Assembly: GCA_052035295.1 (NCBI GenBank)
Contig: JBPOHS010000027.1
Span: forward strand, 1-64,000
DNA length: 64,000 nucleotides
Direction: 5' to 3'
Source of the DNA: HdN1 sp052035295
Lineage (GTDB): Bacteria > Pseudomonadota > Gammaproteobacteria > Pseudomonadales > Ketobacteraceae
Shown here: piece after piece, positions 42,753 through 51,777 of the stretch
Numbering within the stretch: the stretch's first letter is position 1
Layout: every line of letters starts with the position of its first letter
Made by a program: the position numbers and the translations under genes
Notes under the pieces: model-generated
The model's input: only the letters and a program-made list of their open reading frames with translations
What the model was told of the DNA's origin: nothing
The model's database searches: none

Positions 42753-44807
42753 TCAGAGCATTTTTTTCAGCATGGCATTCAGCTGGTCGAGTTCGATGGG
42801 CTTCGTCAGATAGTCATCGAACCCGGCCTGCATCGCCTTGTCGATGTCATGTTGCATGGCATTGGCGGTCACCGCCACCACCGGTATCCGCTTGAGCGTT
42901 TCATCACCGCGCAATTTTTCCAGCACTGCAAATCCATCCATTTGCGGCATGAAAATGTCCAGCATGATCAATGCAGGCTGCTGTTGGCGGGCTAACGACA
43001 TGCATTCGCACGGGTCATCCAGTGTCAAGATCTGCAGGTCGGCACGGTCTTCTAGCAACCCCTCCATCAACATCAGATTGATTGCGTTATCGTCGACATA
43101 CAGCACCTTGCGCGTAACGTCGACATTAGGGGCCGCATTCGCGGCAGCAGAACTGGTATGCGCCTTCGCAATGGCGGCCAGAGGGTCTTCCAGCCCAGCA
43201 GCATCGATAGCGGATTCCGTGCCGACAGGGGTGCCAGGGCAAACGCTGACAGCAAGGGGCTCGGCCCGGGAAAATTCAACCCAGAAAATGGAACCCTTGC
43301 CCACCCGGCTGACCAGCCCGATGCGACCGCCCATTCCCTCCACGTACTTTTTGGTGATGACGAGCCCGATCCCCGTCCCTTGAATGGTGCCGCCTTCCTG
43401 GCCAAGGCGGTTGAAGGGCTGAAACAATTGCGCCTGTTTTTCAGCGGTAATGCCGGGTCCCGTATCCATCACGCTGATACGCCAGGCATCGTTTTCCCCG
43501 GCATCGACGATAACGTCGACTTTGCCCTGATCGCGATTGTATTTGATCGCGTTGGTGACCAGATTCAGCAACACCTGCTTGAGCCGCACAGGGTCCGCGT
43601 TAACGGCTTGATCCGGCGCCGGAGAGAATTGCAGGGTAATGCCTTGTTGACGCGCCACGGGCTCTGCCAGGGATTGCACTTCGGCAAACGTCTGCGCGAG
43701 TGACACGGGCACCAGTGACACATCTACCTTGCCGGACTCGATGCGGGCCAGATCCAGCACCTCATTGATCAATGACAGCAGGTGCCGCCCCGCCTTGACG
43801 ATTTCTCGCGAGGCATCCCGCTGCGGCGCCGGCATACTTTTGTCCTGCTGCAGGATTTGGCCGAAGCCCAATATCGCATTCAAGGGCGTTCGCAATTCAT
43901 GGCTCATGCTGGAAAGAAAATCACTTTTGGCCTGACTGGCCTTCTCGGCCTTCTCCTTGGCGAGCTGCAATTGCATCTCGGTGTTTTTCAGTTCGGACAA
44001 ATCGGTGTGCGTACCTACCAGGCGCACCGGCTTGCCCTGCTCATTCCATACGGCGCGGCCCCGCGTCAGAATCCAGAGGAAACTGCCATCCCGATGACGG
44101 AACCGGAACATACTGTCATAAATCGGGGTTTTGCCCTGCAGATAGTCTTCCAGCGACTCCTTGATAGAGGGCATGTCATCGGGATGAATGCGCGTTGACC
44201 ACTCTTCGGGGCTATTACCGATTTCGTGATCCTGATAGCCGATCATTTCCTTCCAGCGCGGCGAGAAGTAGACCGTGCCCGCTTCCAGGTTCCAGTCCCA
44301 CAGGCCATCGTTGCTGCCCCGCATCGCGAGATCAAAACGCTCCTCGCTTTCCTTGAGCGCCTGTCGCATGTGTTCGCGCTCGCGAATGAGCCAGAGCACC
44401 TTTTCAGAGATATCGGCCAGCGTGAAATCGGCACCATGTTCACCCTCCCCACCGTAACCTTCAAGCAACAGGGCAAAGGCGTCCTTCAAGGTCGACAGCG
44501 CTTGCGCCATCACCTTGCCTTCTTCGAACAGGCGGATATTGGCACCCGTCAACTCGGAAGAAGAGAGCTCCAGACTGCGACGGACCAGCGCCAGGTCGCG
44601 ATCCGATTGCGTGTAGCTTTCTGACACGCGTTCCAGCAGATCCGGCAGTTGCTGCAGCAGCTCCGGCAGAGGTAGCGGCACCTGATCGGGAGATCCGGCA
44701 GCCGGTGCCTCCGGATCACGGAGCTGCGCCATGAAAGATGCCACGGACTCCGGTTCCAGACCGAAAATACGCTTTAACTGACGCTCCAGCAGACGATGGA
44801 ATGACAT
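42753..44807 (-). CDS. Hybrid histidine kinase (NahK-like) coupled to a FIST protein
   Basis: A 684-residue cytoplasmic kinase without membrane segments. It holds a family-specific N-terminal segment (SFHRLLERQLKR and SLELSSSELTGANIRLFEEG), a PAS/PAC domain (about 160-275), HisKA with the phospho-His in MSHELRTPLNAILGF near 303, HATPase with N box NLVTNAIKYN, G1 DTGPGI and G2 GTGIGL, and a receiver domain with the phospho-acceptor Asp near 617 (IMLDIFMPQMDG). This matches NahK/ErcS'-type kinases that pair with NosP. Start taken at ATG 44807; TTG 44816 overlaps the FIST stop. Confidence 0.9.
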   Translation of the reverse strand: MSFHRLLERQLKRIFGLEPESVASFMAQLRDPEAPAAGSPDQVPLPLPELLQQLPDLLERVSESYTQSDRDLALVRRSLELSSSELTGANIRLFEEGKVMAQALSTLKDAFALLLEGYGGEGEHGADFTLADISEKVLWLIREREHMRQALKESEERFDLAMRGSNDGLWDWNLEAGTVYFSPRWKEMIGYQDHEIGNSPEEWSTRIHPDDMPSIKESLEDYLQGKTPIYDSMFRFRHRDGSFLWILTRGRAVWNEQGKPVRLVGTHTDLSELKNTEMQLQLAKEKAEKASQAKSDFLSSMSHELRTPLNAILGFGQILQQDKSMPAPQRDASREIVKAGRHLLSLINEVLDLARIESGKVDVSLVPVSLAQTFAEVQSLAEPVARQQGITLQFSPAPDQAVNADPVRLKQVLLNLVTNAIKYNRDQGKVDVIVDAGENDAWRISVMDTGPGITAEKQAQLFQPFNRLGQEGGTIQGTGIGLVITKKYVEGMGGRIGLVSRVGKGSIFWVEFSRAEPLAVSVCPGTPVGTESAIDAAGLEDPLAAIAKAHTSSAAANAAPNVDVTRKVLYVDDNAINLMLMEGLLEDRADLQILTLDDPCECMSLARQQQPALIMLDIFMPQMDGFAVLEKLRGDETLKRIPVVAVTANAMQHDIDKAMQAGFDDYLTKPIELDQLNAMLKKML

Positions 44808-44812
44808 CCGGA

Positions 44813-45949
44813 TCAATCTTCAGCCAGATACGTGATGGTCATGGTCTGGTTGTGCAGCTTGCAATCGGCCGTATCGAGATAGGGGCTGATTTCACCGTTG
44901 GAATAGAATCCCGTTAACGTACAACCCTTGCCGAAAACGCTTCCTACCGCTTCGATTTCTTCATCGATGCGATCCCCCATCACCAGCTTGCGGCCGATAC
45001 ACGACACCAGAAGTCCCAGTGATTTGTTGGGTGTGGAATACAACTGGCTCGCGGCTTTCGCGGCAGCTTCGGCGCCATCCACCAACGCCTCGGTGGACGC
45101 GTGCATCAGTCGCACCAGACTGCCCTGCGGTACGTCACCTGCGAGCACAATGCTGCCTTCCTGTTCGTTCACCGCCAACAAGGTGCGGATCAGGCCCGAA
45201 TCCTGCCGGTCGTCCTGCAGCAACGCAAACGGGAACAGCAGCCCGGATGCCGGCAAATCCTTGGCGTAGTCGCCCAGATATTGTTTGTAGATATCCAGGG
45301 CGGGACGCCCATCGAGTTCATACAGTACATTGCCAACCGAGCGTGATGCCTGCCGTGCCGGCCCGAAGCTCTGCCAGCCGCCGAAACTGCCATGTGCGAA
45401 TCGCACCGCATCACCATAGAAGCCGAGCGCAACCATTTTGTGATCGGATACGGTCTCATCCAGCAAAAGATAAGTACGGGTAAAGGCACCGTTATCGCCG
45501 GCCAGCCCACCCGTCAGGGGCACTTGTTTGTCCAGCACACGGGTCGCCCCGGCAATCACTTCACTGCCGTTGACATTGACCCCCTGCGAAAACAACACGG
45601 CAGCCTTCAAGTCGGGCGCCGCGAGTTGCTCAGCGAGGCGTTGCCCGGCGTTGGCACAATCATCAGTGGCACCGAGATCGGTCTCGGCCACCGTAAAGCG
45701 GATCTTGTCGAAATGCACCGCCGTCACCACGACACTGTTGTCGCTGACGCCCTTGCCGTGAATTTCACCGGCAGTACTCACCCCAATTCGGCGTGCCTGC
45801 GGAAACGCTTCCTTGAGCGCGTCCGCCATATGTTGGTCGGTAAAAAAAGCCGGCGCGGCAAACACCAGCACCAGCTGCGGATTGATCTCGGCCAGGCGTT
45901 GCAGTTCAGTCGCGTTGAGCGACTTGCCTGTGCATTGTCTTACGTCCAT
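44813..45949 (-). CDS. FIST-domain sensor protein, NosP-like
   Basis: A 378-residue protein with FIST N (about residues 25-215, GVSTAGEIHGKGVSDNSVVVTAVHF and GLAGDNGAFTRTYLLLDETVSDHKMVALGFYGDAVRFAHGSFGGW) and FIST C (220-360) domains. NosP proteins of this form bind heme and sense nitric oxide, and are encoded next to a hybrid histidine kinase whose activity they inhibit or stimulate. The overlap with the kinase start supports such a pair. Heme binding is inferred from context, not from a proven ligand. Confidence 0.85.
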   Translation of the reverse strand: MDVRQCTGKSLNATELQRLAEINPQLVLVFAAPAFFTDQHMADALKEAFPQARRIGVSTAGEIHGKGVSDNSVVVTAVHFDKIRFTVAETDLGATDDCANAGQRLAEQLAAPDLKAAVLFSQGVNVNGSEVIAGATRVLDKQVPLTGGLAGDNGAFTRTYLLLDETVSDHKMVALGFYGDAVRFAHGSFGGWQSFGPARQASRSVGNVLYELDGRPALDIYKQYLGDYAKDLPASGLLFPFALLQDDRQDSGLIRTLLAVNEQEGSIVLAGDVPQGSLVRLMHASTEALVDGAEAAAKAASQLYSTPNKSLGLLVSCIGRKLVMGDRIDEEIEAVGSVFGKGCTLTGFYSNGEISPYLDTADCKLHNQTMTITYLAED

Positions 45950-46318
45950 TGGAATTGTCGCGCTCCACGTTATGCAGTCCCCGGTCTGCGCCGTCGCAGG
46001 CCACTCCCTATTGAGTGTAGATCCTGCGCGCGCGAATCCCAGCGAATCAGCAAAAGCTCACCCACATCTGATTTCTTGCTGGCGTGACCAACCGGTCTAG
46101 ACTTAGGCGGGAGCCGGATACAAAAGCACTACAATCGCCGCAAGGCACGCCGTATCTGGCCTGGAGCGTATATTCATGCAAAAAATACCGAATATACGAA
46201 CTATCGATTTCATTTATGCAAGCCGTCTCCCTATCATTAGCGCCATCTGAGGACGGGGCCTCGCCCCTTCTCCTACGGATGTCGAGCGAAACTCGTTACG
46301 TCAACTAGAGGACTCTCC
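45950..46318. promoter_or_regulatory. Divergent control region, FIST gene and aceA
   Basis: A 369-base region with no gene. It contains the aceA promoter and an operator-like inverted repeat listed separately; the left 150 bases belong to the FIST promoter. Confidence 0.55.
46167..46198 (+). promoter_or_regulatory. Operator-like inverted repeat upstream of aceA
   Basis: CGTATATTC (46167-46175) and its complement GAATATACG (46190-46198) flank a 14-base spacer that contains GCAAAAAATACCGA. Nearly the same core lies upstream of glcB. The site is 121 bases before the aceA start, a normal place for an activator or repressor. Confidence 0.45.
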
Positions 46319-47914
46319 ATGTCAAATTACTCCACCACCACTGATCAAGCCGCGAGCGCCATATCTTCCAACGGCCCGAGCTGGAACTCGATCAACCCTG
46401 AGTACGTTGCTCGCATGCGCCTCCAGAACCGTTTCAAGACCGGTCTGGACGTCGCCAAGTACACGGCGAAAATCATGCGCGAAGACATGGCTGCCTACGA
46501 CAAGGATCCTGCCAACTACACCCAGTCGCTGGGCTGCTGGCACGGCTTCATCGGTCAGCAAAAACTGATCGCCATCAAGAAGCACCACGGCACCACCCAA
46601 CGTCGTTACCTCTACCTGTCAGGCTGGATGATTGCAGCCCTGCGTTCCGAGTTCGGTCCGCAACCTGACCAATCCATGCACGAGAAAACCTCTGTTTCCG
46701 ACCTGATCGAAGAACTCTACACCTTCCTGCGTCAGGCTGACGCACGTGAACTGGGCGGTTTGTTCCGTGATCTCGACGCTGCCCGCAAGGCTGGCGACGC
46801 TGCCAAGGAAAAAGACCTGCTGAGCAAGATCGACAACTTCCAGACCCACGTGGTACCCATCATCGCCGACATCGACGCTGGTTTCGGTAACGCAGAAGCG
46901 ACCTACCTGCTTGCCAAGAAAATGATCGAAGCAGGCGCCTGCGCCATCCAGATCGAAAACCAGGTGTCTGACGAGAAGCAATGCGGTCACCAGGACGGTA
47001 AAGTCACGGTTCCGCATGAAGACTTCCTCGCCAAGATCCGCGCAGTTCGCTACGCGTTCATGGAACTGGGCGTTGACGATGGCGTTATCGTTGCCCGCAC
47101 CGACTCTTTGGGCGCTGGCCTGACCAAGCAGATCGCTTACTCCCGCACCCCGGGTGACCTGGGCGACCTGTACAACGGTTTCCTGGACTGCGAAGAAGTC
47201 ACGGCTGACAACACCAGGAACGGTGACGTCATCATCAACCGTGGTGGCAAGCTGCTGCGTCCGAAGCGTCTGCCTTCCAACCTGTTCCAGTTCCGCTCTG
47301 GCACCGGCGAAGACCGCTGCGTACTCGACTGCATCACCTCGCTGCAAAACGGCGCTGACCTGCTGTGGATCGAAACCGAGAAGCCCCACGTTGGCCAGAT
47401 CAAGGGCATGGTTGACCGCGTACGTGAAGTGATCCCGAACGCCAAGCTGGTTTACAACAACAGCCCGTCGTTCAACTGGACGCTGAACTTCCGTCAACAG
47501 GTGTACGATGCAATGGTTGCCGAAGGCAAAGATGTCTCTGCCTACGATCGCGCCAAGCTCATGAGCGTTGACTACGACACCACCGAGCTGGCGATCGAAG
47601 CTGACCGTCGCATCCAGAACTTCCAACGTGACGGATCTGCCCAGGCCGGTATCTTCCACCACCTGATCACGCTGCCGACCTACCACACGGCTGCCCTGTC
47701 GACCGACAACCTGGCCAAAGGCTACTTCGGCGAAGAAGGCATGCTGGCTTACGTTGCAGGCGTTCAGCGCAAAGAGATCCGTCAAGGTATCGCGTGCGTC
47801 AAGCACCAGAACATGTCAGGTTCTGACATTGGTGACGACCACAAAGAATACTTTGCTGGTGAAGCGGCTCTGAAAGCCGGCGGAAAAGACAACACCATGA
47901 ACCAGTTCTCCTGA
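46319..47914 (+). CDS. aceA: Isocitrate lyase (long Pseudomonas-type)
   Basis: A 531-residue lyase that splits isocitrate to glyoxylate and succinate, the entry to the glyoxylate bypass. The signature cysteine loop is SDEKQCGHQDGKVTVPHEDF near residue 220; VARTDSLGAGL and the C-terminal HHLITLPTYHTAAL are also conserved. The length matches the 531-residue enzyme of pseudomonads rather than the 434-residue E. coli form. Codon use is biased to preferred codons, pointing to high expression. No aceB or aceK is next to it; malate synthase G is at 12.7 kb. Confidence 0.97.
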   Translation: MSNYSTTTDQAASAISSNGPSWNSINPEYVARMRLQNRFKTGLDVAKYTAKIMREDMAAYDKDPANYTQSLGCWHGFIGQQKLIAIKKHHGTTQRRYLYLSGWMIAALRSEFGPQPDQSMHEKTSVSDLIEELYTFLRQADARELGGLFRDLDAARKAGDAAKEKDLLSKIDNFQTHVVPIIADIDAGFGNAEATYLLAKKMIEAGACAIQIENQVSDEKQCGHQDGKVTVPHEDFLAKIRAVRYAFMELGVDDGVIVARTDSLGAGLTKQIAYSRTPGDLGDLYNGFLDCEEVTADNTRNGDVIINRGGKLLRPKRLPSNLFQFRSGTGEDRCVLDCITSLQNGADLLWIETEKPHVGQIKGMVDRVREVIPNAKLVYNNSPSFNWTLNFRQQVYDAMVAEGKDVSAYDRAKLMSVDYDTTELAIEADRRIQNFQRDGSAQAGIFHHLITLPTYHTAALSTDNLAKGYFGEEGMLAYVAGVQRKEIRQGIACVKHQNMSGSDIGDDHKEYFAGEAALKAGGKDNTMNQFS

Positions 47915-47959
47915 GAACCGGTTCATGAATACCAGAGCACGGTGATCCGTCTCCGGTAG

Positions 47960-47996
47960 AAAAAAGGGCCAGGCGCAAACCTGGCCCTTTTTTTTA
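47960..47996 (+). terminator. Rho-independent terminator of aceA
   Basis: Stem GGGCCAGG / CCTGGCCC around CGCAAA with A-tract before and an 8-base T-run after, about 46 bases past the stop. Confidence 0.93.
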
Positions 47997-48231
47997 TTCT
48001 CCGTCCCGACGCTGCCCCTCAGGATCGACGGTATTTTCCCACCCGGCACCTGCCAGCGCTTACCCCCGGCATGCATCCTGTCATTATTTGACCATAAACA
48101 AAAATCAATTTAAACGTATACTCCTCGCCTGCAATCCGTTAACATTTCCCCGCCGGGGCCTATGCATGTTGCTGGTCACGCAACACACCACGCGCATTTA
48201 TTTTTGGTATTTTTTAAAGGGAATTTATCGC
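47997..48231. promoter_or_regulatory. Upstream region of the fatty acyl-CoA reductase gene
   Basis: The stretch from the aceA terminator to the reductase start is AT-rich from 48080 to 48230 and should hold the promoter. The open frame that extends upstream of 48232 lacks protein-like features, so I treat it as non-coding. Confidence 0.5.
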
Positions 48232-49746
48232 ATGAGCAATGAGCCTATCCTGAGCGGACTGCAGGGAAAAAACATTCTCATTACTGGATGTACCGGTTTT
48301 GTAGGCAAGGTAGTCCTTGAAAAACTGATGAGAAGCGCGCCCACCTGGAACAAGATTTTTCTGCTGATACGTCCCAACAACGAACATGCCACCGCCAAGA
48401 AGCGCTTTCAGCACGGAATCCTCAAATCGTCCTTGTTTGAAAAACTGGGCAGTGAAATACCGGAGCAATTCGACATCATGTCGAATAACGCCCTGCATGT
48501 GGTCAGTGGGGAAATCACCCAACCCATGCTCGGCCTGGACGCGTCCGAGTTTGAACGCCTGGGCAAGCAGGTCGACGTCATTATCAACGTGGCCGCCAGT
48601 GTTGACTTTCGTGAGCCGCTCGACAAGGCGCTCGATATCAACACATTCAGCGTCAAGCACATCGCAGAACTGGCAACACTGAACAATGCAGCCGTTATTC
48701 ACGTGTCGACCTGCTATGTCAACGGCTACAACGGCGGACTGATACGGGAGGAAGTAGCGCCACCAGCCCGCGGCAAACTGCCCCGGATCAATACACAGCA
48801 TTACGATCTTTCGGCGCTGATCACCCGATTGCTATCGCGTGTACAACGCGCAGAAGCGCTGCACAAACAGGATGCAGCGCGCAAACAGGCGCTGATCAAT
48901 ATCGGCCTCGAAGAGGCCCGGCGCATGGGTTGGAACGACACCTACACGTTCACCAAATGGCTGGGCGAACAAATGCTCCTGCAGGCATTGCCGGAACAAT
49001 CCGTCACCATTGTGCGGCCATCCATCATCGAGAGCACGCTGGCCTCCCCCGTGCCGGGATGGATCGAGGGTGTCAAAGTGGCGGATGCCATCATCCTCGC
49101 CTACGCGCGCGAAAAAATTTCACTCTTTCCCGGCAACAAGAATGCCGTCATTGACATTATTCCAGCCGATCTCGTGGCCAACAGCATCATTTTGAGTGCG
49201 GTGGAAGCCCTGACAAAAATGCCGGCCCACCGGATTTATCAGTGCAGCAGCAGCCACACCAATCCCTTGCGACTCAAGGAAATGATCGGCCATGTACACG
49301 CCGAGGCGCAGGAAAATCATGAACATCATCAGAATCTGTTCCTGCGGCGCCCACAAAAACCGTTCCACATGGTGCCGGGGTTGGTTTTCGATGGGGTCAT
49401 GCAGGGGTCGCATATTTTCATCAAGGCCCGCAACAGCATTCTGGATCGCCTGGGAATAGCCACATCCAACAAACCCCTCAAGAATATTGAAACCGCAAAA
49501 AACCTGTCGTCAGTATTTTCCTTCTACACGCACCCGTTTTATCGTTTTTCCAATGAGAAACTGTGTGCCCTCGCGCAGGAACTGGGCGTGGATGCCTCAT
49601 CGGAATTCGCGGTTGATGCCGCCATCTACGATTGGTCGCATTACCTTCCTAAAGTACATATCGCTGGCCTCAACAAGTATGCGCTGCAACCTCGCACTGC
49701 CCGCTTGCCGAAAAAATCGCCCCGACGGGTCACGGAAGCGGCGTAA
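48232..49746 (+). CDS. Fatty acyl-CoA reductase (alcohol-forming)
   Basis: A 504-residue extended-SDR enzyme that reduces fatty acyl-CoA to fatty alcohol with NADPH, for wax-ester synthesis. The N-terminus ILSGLQGKNILITGCTGFVGKVVLEKL has the GxxGxxG dinucleotide motif; the active-site pair Y-x-x-x-K is in DTYTFTKWLGEQ near residue 240; the C-terminal sterile (FAR_C) domain begins near 370. Marinobacter FarA-type enzymes have about 510 residues. AAAGGGA is upstream of the ATG. No wax synthase (WS/DGAT) gene is in the window. Confidence 0.93.
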   Translation: MSNEPILSGLQGKNILITGCTGFVGKVVLEKLMRSAPTWNKIFLLIRPNNEHATAKKRFQHGILKSSLFEKLGSEIPEQFDIMSNNALHVVSGEITQPMLGLDASEFERLGKQVDVIINVAASVDFREPLDKALDINTFSVKHIAELATLNNAAVIHVSTCYVNGYNGGLIREEVAPPARGKLPRINTQHYDLSALITRLLSRVQRAEALHKQDAARKQALINIGLEEARRMGWNDTYTFTKWLGEQMLLQALPEQSVTIVRPSIIESTLASPVPGWIEGVKVADAIILAYAREKISLFPGNKNAVIDIIPADLVANSIILSAVEALTKMPAHRIYQCSSSHTNPLRLKEMIGHVHAEAQENHEHHQNLFLRRPQKPFHMVPGLVFDGVMQGSHIFIKARNSILDRLGIATSNKPLKNIETAKNLSSVFSFYTHPFYRFSNEKLCALAQELGVDASSEFAVDAAIYDWSHYLPKVHIAGLNKYALQPRTARLPKKSPRRVTEAA

Positions 49747-49925
49747 GGCCTTTGGGTGATCACATCAGATCCCGCGTCGCGGGGTCTGTATTTCAACGCT
49801 GCTACCAGGGAACCAACTGCCAGGCGAGCCGTGCGCAAACGCTTACCAGAACATTTACGCGAGTGCACTGCCCGATTTTGCTAGAATCACCGGACTCTTG
49901 AAGCCTTCCCGATCCTGGAGCCCGG

Positions 49926-50666
49926 ATGCCATCGCTCAAACTCTACGAATTCCCCATGTCGCACTACTGCGAAAAAGTGCGCTGGGCGCTCGATATCAAG
50001 CAATTGCCCTATGAGCGTAAATTGCTGGTACCCGTCTTGCACATGCCGATCATGCTGGCGCTGACCCGACAAACCCAGGTGCCCGTGCTGGAATGCGATG
50101 GCAAGCGCATCACCAATTCAGCTGATATTCTGGCGTTTCTCGAAGAGAATTTCCCCGACACGGCGGCGTTGTACCCGGAATCGGCAGAACAACATGCACA
50201 AGCGCTCACCCTGTGCGCGCAGTTTGACAAGGATATTGGCCCCCATATACGGCGTGTGGCGTATTTCCACGCGTTGAGTGACAAGGCATTCACGCAGGAA
50301 CTGTTGACACTGGAACAACCGTTCGTGAATCGGAAACTCCTGACAGCGAGTCTTCCGGTGATTACGCGGGTCATGCAAAAAGGCATGGGCATTGACGAGA
50401 AAGGCTATGCCAAAAGTCTGTCCCGCCTGAACGCTGCGCTTGATGCGCTCGACGCAATGATTCCTGCGTCGGGATACCTGGTTGGCGACCGCTTCAGCAT
50501 CGCGGATGTGACCGCCGCAGCGTTACTCGCTCCGATGGTACAGCCCACCAACAGTTTCTATTCCCTTGCCACGCTGGCACCGGAAAGTTTCAACTCGTTC
50601 ATTGAAGGATATCGCCAGCGACCTTTCTTTGCCTGGGTAACCGAGATTTATCGCAAGCATCGCTGA
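49926..50666 (+). CDS. Glutathione S-transferase family protein
   Basis: A 246-residue GST-like protein. The N-terminal thioredoxin fold has MSHYCEKVRWALDIKQLPYERK with the CxxR-like site at the position of the active residue, and PVLECDGKRITNSADILAFLEENFP as the glutathione-binding part. A helical C-terminal domain follows. The family is close to prostaglandin-E-synthase/MaI-like GSTs. It stands alone between the reductase and the peptidase gene. GGAGCCCGG precedes the ATG. Confidence 0.88.
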   Translation: MPSLKLYEFPMSHYCEKVRWALDIKQLPYERKLLVPVLHMPIMLALTRQTQVPVLECDGKRITNSADILAFLEENFPDTAALYPESAEQHAQALTLCAQFDKDIGPHIRRVAYFHALSDKAFTQELLTLEQPFVNRKLLTASLPVITRVMQKGMGIDEKGYAKSLSRLNAALDALDAMIPASGYLVGDRFSIADVTAAALLAPMVQPTNSFYSLATLAPESFNSFIEGYRQRPFFAWVTEIYRKHR

Positions 50667-50773
50667 TGAAGCGGTGGATGCTTGACGTGGCAGATCAGGT
50701 TCCCCGTTATAAACGGTTGAGCCGATAACGCATCTGCCAATGGCTTTGCTGAAAGTGGCATTTGTGCAAGCAG

Positions 50774-50818
50774 CTTTTCTGTAAATGCCTTTTCAGTAAA
50801 TGCCTTTTCTGTAGATGT
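50774..50818. repeat. Three tandem 15-bp units upstream of an M23 peptidase
   Basis: CTTTTCTGTAAATGC (50774-50788), CTTTTCAGTAAATGC and CTTTTCTGTAGATGT, with one or two changes between units. They lie 50-94 bases before the peptidase start. The opposite strand reads as a short repeated peptide, but no supported gene is there, so a regulatory or slippage-prone spacer is the plain reading. Confidence 0.75.
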
Positions 50819-50867
50819 ATCGTTTGTCGGTGTTTTGAATTGTTTACAGGGTGAAGGGTAAGGCGGA

Positions 50868-51719
50868 ATGAAAGAAAGCAGTCGGATAACGCGTGCATTG
50901 TCCTGTTTCAGCGTGTTGGCCATGTCAGTGGCCTGTACCACGGCCAACGCGGAAATACGCAGGACGCCAGATAATGTCGAACTCGCCGGAACGTTCAGCC
51001 AGGGTGGCATGATCATCGGCCAATGCCCAACAACCTGCAATGTCACGTTCAATGGCAAGTCACTCAAGGTAACAGCCAAAGGAAACTTTGTGTTCGGTTT
51101 TGGTCGTGATGCGGCGGCGCAGCAATCGATTGCGGTTGCACTGGCAAAGCAACCGGTCAAGCCCTTTGGCTTTACAATCAAGCAACGCAAGTACATGGTA
51201 CAGTCGGTTAACGGTGTTCCCCAGGCCACGGTCAATCCACCGCCCGCTGTCATGGCGCGCATTGCCAGGGAACAGGCGCTCGTCGATGCGGCACGCGCTA
51301 TCAATAGCGACAGGCAGGATTTTCTGAATGGTTTTTCCTGGCCGCTCAAAGGGCGAATCAGTGGCGTGTACGGAAGCCAGCGCATCTATAACGGTCAGCC
51401 TGGCAATCCACATTACGGTCTGGATATTGCGGGCCCGGTCGGTGCAAACGTGACAGCCCCCATGAGCGGCAAGGTGCGTCTGGCGGAACCGGACCTGTAT
51501 TTTTCCGGGGGTACCATCATTCTCGATCATGGCCACGGCATCTTTTCCAGCTATATACACCTGTCAAAAGTGCTGGTGAAAGTGGGCCAGGAAATCAAGC
51601 GCGGAGATTTGATGGCAAAAGTTGGCGCAACGGGGCGCGCGAGTGGCCCTCATCTGGACTGGCGGATCAACTGGTTCAACGATCGCCTCGATCCGCAATA
51701 CGTGGTACCACCGCAGTAA
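50868..51719 (+). CDS. Exported M23 (LytM-type) peptidase
   Basis: A 283-residue peptidoglycan metallo-endopeptidase. A signal peptide (VLAMSVACTTANA, cleavage near residue 28) is followed by a beta-rich N-terminal domain with a Cys pair (GQCPTTCNV), then the M23 domain from about residue 155: GNPHYGLDIAGPVGANV with His-x3-Asp, the GHGIFSSYIHLSKV histidine motif, and SGPHLDWRI, which together bind zinc. All catalytic residues are present, so it is not just an activator. It acts in the periplasm. Start with AAGGCGGA at 50858. Confidence 0.93.
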   Translation: MKESSRITRALSCFSVLAMSVACTTANAEIRRTPDNVELAGTFSQGGMIIGQCPTTCNVTFNGKSLKVTAKGNFVFGFGRDAAAQQSIAVALAKQPVKPFGFTIKQRKYMVQSVNGVPQATVNPPPAVMARIAREQALVDAARAINSDRQDFLNGFSWPLKGRISGVYGSQRIYNGQPGNPHYGLDIAGPVGANVTAPMSGKVRLAEPDLYFSGGTIILDHGHGIFSSYIHLSKVLVKVGQEIKRGDLMAKVGATGRASGPHLDWRINWFNDRLDPQYVVPPQ

Positions 51720-51724
51720 GCCAT

Positions 51725-51760
51725 AAAAAAAGGCGTGGAGGCAAAGCCCCACGCCTTTTT
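51725..51760. terminator. Bidirectional terminator, M23 peptidase and FKBP
   Basis: AAAAAAAGGCGTGG - AGGCAAAGC - CCCACGCCTTTTT forms a clean stem with A- and T-tracts at both ends, between the converging genes. Confidence 0.9.
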
Positions 51761-51777
51761 CATGTTTCCGACGTGAC

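Noticed and set aside
46619..47806. A 395-residue open frame antisense to isocitrate lyase
   Set aside because: Same cause: a codon-bias shadow of aceA with no family resemblance.
48088..48231. Extended N-terminus of the fatty acyl-CoA reductase
   Set aside because: The extra residues do not resemble the family and the ATG at 48232 has a ribosome site and the usual N-terminus.
50774..50818. Possible CRISPR array
   Set aside because: Units are 15 bp, directly abutting, with no spacers and no cas genes nearby.
50648..51385. A minus-strand frame with a TEKAF repeat over the 15-bp repeat region
   Set aside because: The repeat in the peptide comes only from the DNA repeat; the rest overlaps the M23 gene and lacks protein features.
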